The notes under the pieces: generated by a model
What the model was told of the DNA's origin: nothing
Seen by the model: only the letters and a program-made list of their open reading frames with translations
Databases searched by the model: none
Translations under genes and position numbers: made by a program
Assembly (NCBI GenBank): GCA_965277425.1
Contig: CBDICR010000005.1
Coordinates: forward strand, 434,001 to 498,000
Source of the DNA: Poindextera sp965277425
GTDB taxonomy: Bacteria > Pseudomonadota > Alphaproteobacteria > Caulobacterales > Caulobacteraceae
Length of the DNA stretch: 64,000 nucleotides
Reading direction: 5' to 3'
Shown here: positions 1-8,830 of the stretch, piece after piece
How the letters are laid out: each line of letters starts with the position of its first letter
Position numbering within the stretch: the first letter of the stretch is position 1

Positions 1-3000
1 GCTGGTCACCTGGACATTTCCGGCGGTGTCGCCCATGCCGCCCTGGCCGCCAAGCGTGACGCCGACATCGGTTGCGCCGCCCTGCGTCGCCACGCCGACC
101 GAAAGGGCCAGGCCGCCGTTGCCGCCGCCGCCGCCCAGGCTTTGCGCCTCGATGGCGTCGGAGCTGTCGCCATAGGTGGTGATGTCGGCGCCGGCGCCGG
201 CCGCGCCGTTGGCCACGGTGACGGCGCCGGCCGCGTTGGCGTTGCCGCCGCCGCCGCCGATCGTGACGTTGACCTGTTTCGCCTTAGCGCTGCTGGTGAG
301 GGTCCCGCTGGCGGCGAAACCGCCGTTGCCGCCGCCGCCGCCGATGCTCTGCGCCAGGATGCCGGCGGAGTTGTCGCCGATCACCGTGTAGGTGGCGGCC
401 GCGCCGGTCCCGGTCTGAATGACCTGGCCGGTGGTGATGGCGGAGGTGTTGGTAAGCGAAACCGCGCCCGCATAGTTGCCGTCGCCGCCTTTGCCGCCGA
501 CCGCCGCGCTGAGCGCGACCGGCTCTTCGCCCGAACCGTAGGCGAAGGAAAGGCCAAAGCCGGCGTTGCCGCCGCCGCCGCCGATACTTTGCGCCAGGAT
601 GCCGATCGAGCTGTCGCCGCCGGCGACGATCGCGCCGCCGCCGTGGGTGACGGTGACGTCGCCCGCGTAGCCGCCGCTGCCGCCCGTGCCGCCGACCGCC
701 ACCGAGGCCGAGCCGTTCTCGCCCAGCGATGCGGCCAGGCTGCCCGAGAAGCCGCCATTGCCGCCGCCGCCGCCCAAGCTCTGGGCGACGATGCCGTTCG
801 AGCCGGTTCCGTCGGTGGTCACGGTTCCGTTGTCGGTGACGATCACCGCGCCCGAATTGGTTCCGGCGCCGCCCTCGCCGCCCAGGGCCACCGATACCGC
901 CGCATTGTCTTGCGACGCGGCGCCGGACAGGACGAAGCCGCCGTTGCCGCCGCCGCCGCCGATGCTCTGGGCGATCACGCCGTTCGAATTGTCGCCGGCG
1001 GTGCTGATGTCGGTATAGCTGGTGACGGTGACCGCGCCGCCGGTCCCGCCGCCCGCGCCAAACCCGCCGAGGCCGAAACTCAAGGACGGGCCCGAACCCA
1101 GGCTTCCCGAAAAGCTGAAGCCGCCGTTACCGCCGCCGCCGCCGATGCTCTGCGCTTCGATACCGTTCGAATTGTCGCCATGGGTATCGATCGAGACCTC
1201 GGTGGCCACGCCGCTGTTCAGGCCACCGCTTTGGACGTTCACCACCTGGCCGGCGCCGCCGTCGGCGCCGAAGCCGCCGATGCTGGCGCCGAGGACGCCG
1301 GACTCGGCGCTGACCCCGCCCGAGAGGCTGAAGCCGCCGTCGCCGCCGCCGCCGCCCAGGCTCTGGGCGAGGACGCCGTTGGAATCGTCGCCCTGGGTGG
1401 TGATGTCGGAATAGCTGGTCACAGACACCAGCGCGCCCGCGTTGCTGCCCGCGCCGCCGAAGCCCCCCAGGCTGAAGGCGCCCGCCGGCCCGTCGGCGCT
1501 GAAACCGCCGGTGATCGAAAAGCCGCCGTCGCCGCCGCCGCCGCCGATGCTCTGGGCGATCACGCCGTTAGAATTGGTCCCTGCCGTCGCGATCGAGACC
1601 ACGACCGGGGCCGCGCCGTTCGGCCCGCCGCTCTGCACCGTCACGTCGCCGGCGTCGGCCCCGCCGCCGCCGCCGCCGCCGACGCTCAGGCCCAGCGCGC
1701 CCGTGCCGGCGCTGATCGCCGCCGAGACGCTGAAGCCGCCCGCGCCGCCGCCGCCGCCGATGCTCTGCGCCGCGATGCCGCTGGAATTGTCCGACGCGAC
1801 GCCCGCGGTCGCCCCGGTGGTGATGTCGGAAAAGCTGGTGACGGCCACCGACCCGGCGCTGTCGCCTGAGCCGCCCGTTCCGCCGAGGCTGAAAGTGGCG
1901 CCGACGCCGTCGGCCGCCGCGCCGGCGATGGAAAAGCCGCCGGCCCCGCCGCCGCCGCCGATGCTCTGCGCCAGCACCCCATCGGCGTTCTGGCCGGAGG
2001 TGGTGATCGAAACCACGCTGGCGGCCGAGCCGCTGGAAACCTCGACGGCCTGGCCCAGCCCGCCGTCCGATCCGGATCCGCCCAGCCCCAGGGCCAGAGC
2101 GCCGCTGGTGGCGCTGAAGCCGGCCGAGATCGCAAAGCCGCCGGAACCGCCGCCGCCGCCGATGCTCTGCGCCGCGATGCCGCTGGAATTGTCGCCGAGG
2201 GTGGCGATGTCGGAGAAGCTGTCCACCTGGACCAGCGATCCGGCGTTGCTGCCGGCGCCGCCCGAGCCGCCGACGCCGATCGGAATCGCCGGACCTTCGC
2301 TGAGCGCGCCGGTGATCGCAAAGCCGCCATCGCCGCCGCCGCCGCCGATGCTCTGAGCCAGGATGCCGTTCGCATTGTCTCCGGAGGTGTCGATGGCGAC
2401 GACGGCGCCCTCGGCGCCGTTGTCCACGGTGACGTCGGACGCATCCGCGCCGCCGCCGCCCGAGCCGCCGATGCCCAAGGCGACGGAGCCGGCCCCTTCG
2501 CCGACCGAGATTCCACCCGCGATGGCGAAGCCGCCCGCGCCGCCGCCGCCGCCGATGCTCTGGGCCGCAATGCCGTTCGAATTGTCGCCGCCGGTCGAGA
2601 CGCTGGTCACGCCGGTGACGCTGACCTCGCCGGCGTCATCGCCCGATCCGCCCGTACCGCCCAGGCTGAGGTTGACCGACGGGCCCTCGCCGGTGATCCC
2701 GCCGGAAATGGCGAAGCCGCCGGCGCCGCCGCCGCCGCCGATGCTCTGCGCCAGTATCCCGTTGGAGTCGTCGCCATAGGTGGTGATGGTCGCGGCGTTC
2801 GAGGTCGCGCCGCTGACCACCGTCACCGTCTTGCCGAGGCCGCCATCGTCGCCCGATCCGCCCAGGCTGGCGCCCAGGGTTCCCCCGGTGGCGCTGAGGC
2901 CGGCGGAAATGGCGAACCCGCCGCTGCCGCCGCCGCCGCCGATGCTCTGCGCCGCGATGCCGTTCGAGTTCACGCCATGGGTGGTGACGTCGGCGTAGCT

Positions 3001-6000
3001 GGTCACCGACACCAGCGAACCAGCGTCGCTTCCCGCGCCGCCGCTGCCGCCGATGGAGATCGGGACCGCCGGGCCCTCGCTGATCGATCCCGTCAGGCTG
3101 AAGCCGCCATCGCCGCCGCCGCCGCCGATGCTCTGGGCCAGGATGCCGTCGGAATTGGCGCCCATGGTGGAAATGCCGACCAGGCCCGAAGCTAAGCCGT
3201 CGGCGACGGTGACGTTGTCGGCGATAGCCCCGCCGGCGCCGGCGCCGCCGATGCTGAGCGCCCCGGCGCCAACGCCGCTGATGGTCAGCGCGCCGCTGAA
3301 GCCGCCGGCGCCGCCGCCGCCGCCGATGCTTTGCGCGACGATGCCCGCCGAGTCGTCACCGAGCGTTGTCACATTGGTCAGGCCGGTGACGCTCACTTGG
3401 CCCGCGGTATTGCCGGATCCGCCATTGCCGCCTAGCGAAAAGGCGAGCGCCGGGCCCTCGCTGAGGCCGCCGGCGATGGAGAACCCGCCATTGCCGCCGC
3501 CCCCGCCGATGCTCTGGGCCAGAATGCCGTCCGAATTGGCCCCTGTGGTGTCGATGCTGACCACCGTGGTGGTCCCGCCCGACTGGCCGCCGCTGATCAC
3601 GGTGACGTCCTTGCCCTCACCCGCGCCGCCGCCCGAGCCGCCGATGCTGGCCCCGAGGGTTCCGGTCGAGGCGCTGATCCCGGCCGAGATGCTGAAGCCG
3701 CCGTCGCCGCCGCCGCCGCCCAGGCTCTGCGCGATCAGACCGGCTGAATCCTGGCCCAGCGTGGTGATGTTCGAATAGCTGGTGACCCCGACCGCACCGG
3801 CGTCGCTGCCCGCGCCCGCGCCGCCGCCGAGGCCGAACGTGACCGCCGGACCCTCGCTGATCGCGCCCGCGATGGCGAAGCCGCCATTGCCGCCGCCGCC
3901 GCCGATGCTTTGCGCCGCGATGCCGGTGGAATTGAAGCCGTCCGTGGTGATGCTCACCGGCGTCCCGAGGGCGCCGCTGGTGACGCTGACGGCGCCGGCC
4001 GTGTCGCCCGACCCGCCATCGCCGCCGAGGCCGGCGGTCAGGGCGCCGCCGAAGCCCAGGCCAGCGGAGACCGAAAAGCCGCCATTGCCGCCGCCGCCGC
4101 CGATGCTCTGCGCCTCGATGCCGTCGGCGTTATCGCCATTGGTCGCCACGTCGCCGAGGCTGGTGACGGTGACGCCGGCGCCGGCGCCGCCCGTGCCGCC
4201 GGAGCCGCCAAGGGAAAGGTCCACGGTCCCGGTGATGCTGCCCGAGGCGGACAGGGCGAAGCCGCCGTCGCCGCCGCCGCCGCCGACGCTCTGCGCCAAT
4301 AGGCCGGTCGAGCCGTCGCCATAGGTGGTGATCTGGGCGCCGGCATTGTTGAGGAAAACCGTGTTGGCGTCGTTGCCGCCGCCGCCGGCGCCCCCCAGCG
4401 AGAAGGCCACCGCCGGGCCGATGCCGCCGCTGATCGCGATGGCGAAGCCGCCGGCGCCGCCGCCGCCGCCGATGCTTTGGGCGAAGACGCCCTGGGCGTT
4501 GTCGCCGTGGGTGGTGATACTGCCGCCGTCGACGCCGCCATCGCACTGGCCGTTGCTGAGCACGCAGTTGTTGACGGTGACCGCGCCGGCGCCGCCGCCG
4601 TTCGCCGCGGCGCCGCCGACCGCCGCCCCGATCGCGGGCGAGGTCGGGCCAAGGCCGACGGCCAGGCTGACGGCGAATCCGCCGTTGCCGCCGCCGCCGC
4701 CGACGCTCTGCGCCTCGATGCCGGTGGAATTGTCGCCATAGGTGGTGATGGCGCCGGTGTTGCTGTCGACCGTAACGGCGCTGGCCGAGCCGCCGGCCGC
4801 GCCCGCGCCGCCGATGGCCAGGCTGCCGATCACGCCGGCGGCGACGCTGCCGCCGCCGTCGCCGCCGCCGCCGCCGATGCTCTGCGCCAGGACGCCAAGG
4901 GACTCCTCGCCATAGGTCGTCAGCGCGCCGCTGTTGGACACCGTGACCGTGTTGCCGCCGCCGCCGCCGTTACCAGCGCCGCCGACCGAGAAGACGCCGC
5001 CGGAGGCGCCGCCATCGCCGCCGCCGCCGCCGATGCTCTGCGCTACGATCGCCGACGAATTGAACCCGGAATCGCCGTCGGTGGAGAGGCGGCTGGAGTC
5101 GTTCGGGTTCTGCACGCCGGTGGTGATCGAGCCGCTGTTGGTGACCTGCACCGCCGCGCCGTTGCTGGCGTGGGACCCGTCGCCGCCGATCGAGACCAGG
5201 CCGCCGGACGCGCCGCCATTGCCGCCGCCGCCGCCGATGCTCTGCGCCACGATGCCGGCCGAGTCCGCCCCGGCGGTCTGGATCGCGCCGCCGCTGGTCA
5301 CCGTCACCGCGGCGCCGTCGCCGCCGCCGTCGCCGGCCGCGCCGCCGATGGCGAGCAGGCCGCCGGAGGAGCCGCCGTTGCCGCCGCCGCCGCCGATGCT
5401 CTGCGCCAGGATGCCGGCGGAATCGTCGCCCCATGTCGTGATCGCGCCATTGCGCGTGACGTTCACCGCGGCCCCGCCGCCCCCACCGCTGCCCGTGCCG
5501 CCGATCGAGGCCAGGCCGCCGGACGCGCCGCCGTTGCCGCCGCCGCCGCCGATACTCTGCGCCTCGATGCCGACCGAGCTGAAGCCATAGGTGGTGATCG
5601 CGCCGTCGACGCCGCCGAAATCGCCGACGGTGACCGCCGCTCCGACGCCGCCGCCCTTGCCGGAACCGCCAACCGAGGCCAGGCCGCCGGATGTGCCGCC
5701 ATTGCCCCCGCCGCCCCCGATGCTCTGCGCCAGTATGCCTTGCGAGAAATCGCCGGAGGTGGTGATCGCGCTGCTGTCGTAGACATTGACGATCGCGCCG
5801 TTGCTGGCGGTGCTGCCGCTGCCGCCGACCGAGATCAGGCCGCCGGAGCCCGCGCCGTTGCCGCCGCCGCCGCCGATGCTCTGCGCCAGGATGCCGATCG
5901 AGCTGACCTGCGAGGTCGTCAGCGAGCCGTCTTGGACGTCGACCGTCACCGTACTGGCGTCGCCGCCGCCGGAGCCGGAGCCGCCGATCGAGCCGATGCC

Positions 6001-7683
6001 GCCGGAGGCGCCGCCGTTGCCGCCGCCGCCGCCGATGCTCTGAGCGATGATTGCGTCGGAATTGATCCCGGTTGTGGTGATCGATGTGTCGGTCAGGTTG
6101 AGATAGGCCGCGGCGGCGTTGCTGCCGGTCGAGCCGTCGCCCCCGATCGAGTTGATGCCGCCCGAGCTCGCGCCATTGCCGCCGCCACCACCTATGCTCT
6201 GCACCAGGACGCCGACGGCGTTGGCGCCGCCGGTCTGCAGAACCGCACCGTCCGTATATAAAGTGACCGAGCCGCCGCCGCCGCCGCCCGAGCCGCCGCC
6301 GCCGATCGAGTCGATGCCGCCGGACGAGCCGCCATTGCCGCCGCCGCCGCCGATGCTTTGGACGAGGATCGCGCTGGCGCTGGCGCCGCTGGTGGTGATC
6401 GCGCCGTCGTCGCTGGCGAAGGCCGAGCCGCCGGCGCCGCCGCCCGAGCCCGTGCCGCCAATGGAGAAGGCCCCGCCGGCGCTGCTACCGTCGCCGCCGC
6501 CGCCGCCGATGCTCTGCGCCTCGATGCCCTGGGCGCTGACCCCCGAGGTTTGCAAGGTTCCGTTGTTATAGACGCTGACCGAACCGCCGGCGCCGCCGCC
6601 CGAACCCGAGCCGCCGATGCCGACCAGGGCGCCGACGCTGCCGGCCGAGCCGCCGCCGCCGCCGATGCTCTGGGCGAGGATGGCGTCCGACCGGTCGCCG
6701 ATGGTGGTGACCGACGCGCCGCCGCCCGAACCGGTGCAGACGCCCGAGGTGTTTGTGCAGTTGTCGATGCTCGCCACGCCGCCCGCCCCGGCGTTGCCGC
6801 CCGAGCCGCCGGACTCATAGAAGATGCCGTCACCGCCGCCGCCGCCGCCGGCGAAACCGCCGACGCTCTGGGAGAAGATGCCGATGGCGTCCGAACCGTT
6901 CGTGTCGACCGAGCCGCCGCTGAGCACGATCTGCGCTGATCCGGCCGCGCCCGTGCTGCCGCCGCCGCCACCGCCGCCGCCGAAAACGCCGCCCGAAGCG
7001 GCCGTGCCGCCGCCGCCCGAGACGCTCTGAGCGACGATGCCGTCGGAATTGTTCCCGGTGGTGGCCACCACCCACTGGCCGTTGATCAGCACCGTGCCCG
7101 AGCCGCCGCCCGCACCGCCGGAGCCGCCCGAGCCGCCCGCGCCGGCCGAGGAGCCATTGCCGCCGCGACCGCCCTGGCTGGAGGCGAAAATGGCCGGATT
7201 GCTCCCGCCCGCCAGGGTCACGGCCCCGTCGCCGCCAGCGCCGCCAAGCGCTGTGCCCACCGTCACGTCACCGCCTTTGGCGCCCGTCCCGCCGCCCGCG
7301 CCGGCGCCCGAAAGCCCGGACGCGCCATTGCCGCCGGAGCCGCCGTTGCTGACGCCCGATATGCCGGTGTTCGCTCCGGACGTGATCGACGGGTCGTTGA
7401 AGGTGTCGATGGTGACGTTGACGCCGGCCGAGCCGTTGCCGGCGGAGTCGGTCTCGATGCCGGCTGTCTCCGAGCCGTTCGAACCGTTGCCGCCGCTGCC
7501 GTTAACGCTGAGGCCGGTGACGGTGTCGCCCGAGCAGACGACCACCGTCCCGTTTCTGGTGCAGACCGAGTCGGCCCGCGCGCGACCCGGCGCAGCGACG
7601 CTGATGAGGGCCAAACAGAAGAGCGCGCCGACAAAGGCGGAAAAAGCGGACACAACCGCGCGCCGGGCCGGAACAAGGCTCAT
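1..7683 (-). CDS. Giant glycine-rich repeat autotransporter/adhesin-like protein, N-terminal part (3' end outside window)
   Basis: The frame stays open from an ATG at 7683 to base 1 (2561 codons), so the C-terminus is missing. Residues 1 to about 37 form a signal peptide: basic start MSLVPARR, hydrophobic core, likely cleavage after ARA. The rest is extremely rich in Gly, Ala, Ser and Thr and repeats a motif of the form GI(L/V)AQSIGGGGGxGG about 38 times. Such repeats are typical of very large autotransporter or adhesin passenger domains in Rhizobiales and Caulobacterales, which normally end in an outer-membrane beta-barrel; that barrel is not visible here. Role inferred: secreted or surface-displayed beta-helical passenger for adhesion or biofilm. 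All motif spacings measured are multiples of three, so the frame is intact. Long open frames on the opposite strand (142-1869, 4477-6261) are GC-driven shadows. Confidence 0.85.
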   Translation of the reverse strand, partial: MSLVPARRAVVSAFSAFVGALFCLALISVAAPGRARADSVCTRNGTVVVCSGDTVTGLSVNGSGGNGSNGSETAGIETDSAGNGSAGVNVTIDTFNDPSITSGANTGISGVSNGGSGGNGASGLSGAGAGGGTGAKGGDVTVGTALGGAGGDGAVTLAGGSNPAIFASSQGGRGGNGSSAGAGGSGGSGGAGGGSGTVLINGQWVVATTGNNSDGIVAQSVSGGGGTAASGGVFGGGGGGGGSTGAAGSAQIVLSGGSVDTNGSDAIGIFSQSVGGFAGGGGGGDGIFYESGGSGGNAGAGGVASIDNCTNTSGVCTGSGGGASVTTIGDRSDAILAQSIGGGGGSAGSVGALVGIGGSGSGGGAGGSVSVYNNGTLQTSGVSAQGIEAQSIGGGGGDGSSAGGAFSIGGTGSGGGAGGSAFASDDGAITTSGASASAILVQSIGGGGGNGGSSGGIDSIGGGGSGGGGGGSVTLYTDGAVLQTGGANAVGVLVQSIGGGGGNGASSGGINSIGGDGSTGSNAAAAYLNLTDTSITTTGINSDAIIAQSIGGGGGNGGASGGIGSIGGSGSGGGDASTVTVDVQDGSLTTSQVSSIGILAQSIGGGGGNGAGSGGLISVGGSGSTASNGAIVNVYDSSAITTSGDFSQGILAQSIGGGGGNGGTSGGLASVGGSGKGGGVGAAVTVGDFGGVDGAITTYGFSSVGIEAQSIGGGGGNGGASGGLASIGGTGSGGGGGAAVNVTRNGAITTWGDDSAGILAQSIGGGGGNGGSSGGLLAIGGAAGDGGGDGAAVTVTSGGAIQTAGADSAGIVAQSIGGGGGNGGASGGLVSIGGDGSHASNGAAVQVTNSGSITTGVQNPNDSSRLSTDGDSGFNSSAIVAQSIGGGGGDGGASGGVFSVGGAGNGGGGGNTVTVSNSGALTTYGEESLGVLAQSIGGGGGDGGGSVAAGVIGSLAIGGAGAAGGSASAVTVDSNTGAITTYGDNSTGIEAQSVGGGGGNGGFAVSLAVGLGPTSPAIGAAVGGAAANGGGAGAVTVNNCVLSNGQCDGGVDGGSITTHGDNAQGVFAQSIGGGGGAGGFAIAISGGIGPAVAFSLGGAGGGGNDANTVFLNNAGAQITTYGDGSTGLLAQSVGGGGGDGGFALSASGSITGTVDLSLGGSGGTGGAGAGVTVTSLGDVATNGDNADGIEAQSIGGGGGNGGFSVSAGLGFGGALTAGLGGDGGSGDTAGAVSVTSGALGTPVSITTDGFNSTGIAAQSIGGGGGNGGFAIAGAISEGPAVTFGLGGGAGAGSDAGAVGVTSYSNITTLGQDSAGLIAQSLGGGGGDGGFSISAGISASTGTLGASIGGSGGGAGEGKDVTVISGGQSGGTTTVVSIDTTGANSDGILAQSIGGGGGNGGFSIAGGLSEGPALAFSLGGNGGSGNTAGQVSVTGLTNVTTLGDDSAGIVAQSIGGGGGAGGFSGALTISGVGAGALSIGGAGAGGAIADNVTVADGLASGLVGISTMGANSDGILAQSIGGGGGDGGFSLTGSISEGPAVPISIGGSGGAGSDAGSLVSVTSYADVTTHGVNSNGIAAQSIGGGGGSGGFAISAGLSATGGTLGASLGGSGDDGGLGKTVTVVSGATSNAATITTYGDDSNGILAQSIGGGGGAGGFAISGGITGEGPSVNLSLGGTGGSGDDAGEVSVTGVTSVSTGGDNSNGIAAQSIGGGGGAGGFAIAGGISVGEGAGSVALGIGGSGGGGADASDVTVDNGAEGAVVAIDTSGDNANGILAQSIGGGGGDGGFAITGALSEGPAIPIGVGGSGGAGSNAGSLVQVDSFSDIATLGDNSSGIAAQSIGGGGGSGGFAISAGFSATSGALALGLGGSGSDGGLGQAVEVSSGSAASVVSITTSGQNADGVLAQSIGGGGGAGGFSIAGAAADGVGATFSLGGTGGSGDSAGSVAVTSFSDITTGATAGVASDNSSGIAAQSIGGGGGAGGFSVSAAISAGTGALGLSVGGGGGGGADAGDVTVQSGGPNGAAPVVVSIATAGTNSNGVIAQSIGGGGGDGGFSITGGFSADGPAGAFSLGGFGGAGSNAGALVSVTSYSDITTQGDDSNGVLAQSLGGGGGDGGFSLSGGVSAESGVLGASIGGFGADGGAGQVVNVQSGGLNSGVATEVSIDTHGDNSNGIEAQSIGGGGGNGGFSFSGSLGSGPSLSFGLGGFGAGGGTGGAVTVTSYTDISTAGDNSNGVIAQSIGGGGGNGGFVLSGAASQDNAAVSVALGGEGGAGTNSGAVIVTDNGTVTTDGTGSNGIVAQSLGGGGGNGGFSGSLAASLGENGSASVAVGGTGGSGGYAGDVTVTHGGGAIVAGGDSSIGILAQSIGGGGGNAGFGLSFAYGSGEEPVALSAAVGGKGGDGNYAGAVSLTNTSAITTGQVIQTGTGAAATYTVIGDNSAGILAQSIGGGGGNGGFAASGTLTSSAKAKQVNVTIGGGGGNANAAGAVTVANGAAGAGADITTYGDSSDAIEAQSLGGGGGNGGLALSVGVATQGGATDVGVTLGGQGGMGDTAGNVQVTS
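961..4293 (-). repeat. Dimeric higher-order repeat inside the giant gene, about 390 bp (130 aa) per dimer
   Basis: Copies of the AQSIGGGGG-coding core (plus-strand gatgctctg or close variants) begin at 961, 1144, 1357, 1546, 1759, 1960, 2161, 2347, 2554, 2740, 2941, 3127, 3325, 3508, 3721, 3904, 4102 and 4285. Spacings largely alternate between long (198-213 bp) and short (183-189 bp). The sequence between cores alternates too: one unit type carries a plus-strand gatgtcgga-tagctggt-like block (for example 1006, 1402, 1822, 2206, 2986, 3766), the other a longer acc/gcg-rich block. The repeating unit is therefore a two-module cassette. Confidence 0.8.
5032..6672 (-). repeat. Short-period monomeric repeat (about 159 bp, 53 aa) inside the giant gene
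   Basis: Cores begin at 5032, 5233, 5395, 5551, 5719, 5875, 6034, 6193, 6352, 6508 and 6664. Apart from the first gap of 201 bp (an insertion), spacings are 156-168 bp. This is the N-terminal repeat zone of the encoded protein. It differs in period from the 183-213 bp zone further along, so the passenger has at least two repeat architectures. Confidence 0.8.
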
Positions 7684-7916
7684 CGCGTCAGCCGCGCTGA
7701 AGTCGCCATTTTGGAGCCCGCCCCCGATCGTCACAAATCGCCCCGCGCGCTTACCGACAGGCCGTTCAAGCGCTTCAACTTAGCAGCGAACCCTCTCGCT
7801 GATGTAACCACATCTATCTAAACGAAATAAGACTCGCCGACGGCATATTGTCGCAGGCCAACGCCGGCGTGGATCGGCGGCTCCGACCGGCTGACGCCTC
7901 GGCGTCAGGGTGCGCC

Positions 7917-8485
7917 CTACGGCTTTTGCAGGCCGTCGTTGCGCTCGGCGGAAACAAGGTCGTCGGCGCAGTTCAGCAGATCTGTGAGGAAGACGACTTC
8001 AGCCCCAAGCCGGTATTCGGTGTGGCGCAGCGCCCATTGCTTCGCCAAGCCCAAATGCGGACGCGCGCCGTCATTGATCCGTCTGGTATGCACCAGCAAC
8101 GCCCGCACCTTGTCGAGCCGTTCGGCCAGGACCGCCCGCAGGCTGCCCAGGGCCTCGGGCTCCAAGCCGGTGAGGGCGAGATCGAAGGGGTCATGTTTGA
8201 ACCAGATCTCGCTCAGGCCCGTGCGGCGAAGATCGGCGAGGTCGTGGAGCCGCGCTCGGTAATCTCATAGAGCTGACGGACGGGCCGGGCGCCTTCGCGC
8301 TCCTGTCCCGATTTGCGCAACAGCCCTTCCGAGGCGAGCCGTTTCATCGCCCCGTACACCGCGCCGGCGGAAATCTCGGTCCACAAGGACACATGGTTCC
8401 GTTCCGCCTCAAGCCTAAGGCGATGGCCATGCATCGCACCCCGCTCGGCGAAAGAGGAGAGGATGAACAGGCGGATTGAGGACAT
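7917..8485 (-). pseudogene. PadR-family transcriptional regulator, frameshifted
   Basis: Residues 1-82 from the ATG at 8485 form a PadR-type winged helix (MSSIRLFILSSFAERGAMHG, then GAVYGAMKRLASEGLL and YEITERG). The frame then runs into a stop near 8213. One base out of frame the protein continues seamlessly as RLHDLADLRRTGLSEIWF and ends at 7917, giving a normal PadR length of about 190 aa with the C-terminal dimerisation region. The break lies at about 8252-8254 in a GC run and looks like a single missing base. It is either a recent pseudogene or a sequencing error. The giant surface-protein gene is the next gene downstream on the same strand, so it is a possible target; that is inference. 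Confidence 0.75.
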
Positions 8486-8492
8486 GCAAACC

Positions 8493-8510
8493 TGTAAGAT
8501 TAGTCTTATA
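8493..8510 (-). promoter_or_regulatory. Candidate PadR operator (inverted repeat)
   Basis: TGTAAGA, four bases, TCTTATA: an inverted repeat with one mismatch per arm, 8 bases upstream of the PadR start. It overlaps a perfect TCTTATAAGA palindrome (8504-8513) in an AT-rich patch unlike its surroundings. The position fits an autoregulatory site, but no family consensus was verified. Confidence 0.4.
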
Positions 8511-8584
8511 AGATTGTAATTGAAAAAACAGGGTAACTTAGCCGTATTTCATTGACCGGAAGTTTATTGCGACCGGCAAGGACT

Positions 8585-8750
8585 GGCTTCCCGCCCCATG
8601 TGGTCGAGCGGGTGCCGAACCACGTCTCAGGCGCGCAGAGCGGGCTTGCGGGGGCTACCAGCGGCATGAGCACCGCGCCGAGCGCAAGGCCGCCCTGACC
8701 GCTTGGGCGCTCACGTTGAGGCTGTCGTGGGCGGGGCGCGCGCCACGAAC
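8585..8750 (+). pseudogene. Decayed phage-type tyrosine integrase, C-terminal remnant
   Basis: Three short frames in succession read like the end of a tyrosine recombinase: PPHVVERVPNHVSGAQSGLAG from about 8591, then YQRHEHRAERKAALTAWA from 8656, then AHVEAVVGG from about 8709. Intact integrases have this order (VPPHVVE.VLNHVSG..AGVAGVY.R....ERK.AL..WA.HVE), and the Tyr at 8656 is at the place of the catalytic tyrosine. At least two frameshifts separate the pieces and nothing of the N-terminal domains is recognisable. The remnant fills most of the 345-base gap between the PadR start and copB; the rest of the gap holds no gene I can support. Confidence 0.6.
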
Positions 8751-8830
8751 TGCGGTCGCGGCTCTGCAGGTCTAATCAGATACGCCGCCGCAGCTGGCCA
8801 TCGCCATTTCACTCCCGGGGGTCGGCCGAG

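Noticed and set aside
142..6261. Long plus-strand open frames (575 aa at 142-1869 and 594 aa at 4477-6261) rich in Ala, Asp and Arg
   Set aside because: They are exactly antisense to the repeated glycine codons of the giant minus-strand gene; the composition is a mirror of GGC/GCC repeats and there is no recognisable domain.
1..7683. CRISPR array or other non-coding repeat array
   Set aside because: Spacings are multiples of three, vary in length, and one frame stays open throughout with a signal peptide, so these are protein repeats.
7684..7916. A gene in the 233-base gap upstream of the giant repeat gene
   Set aside because: No frame with a plausible start and composition; it probably holds only the promoter, which I could not identify.
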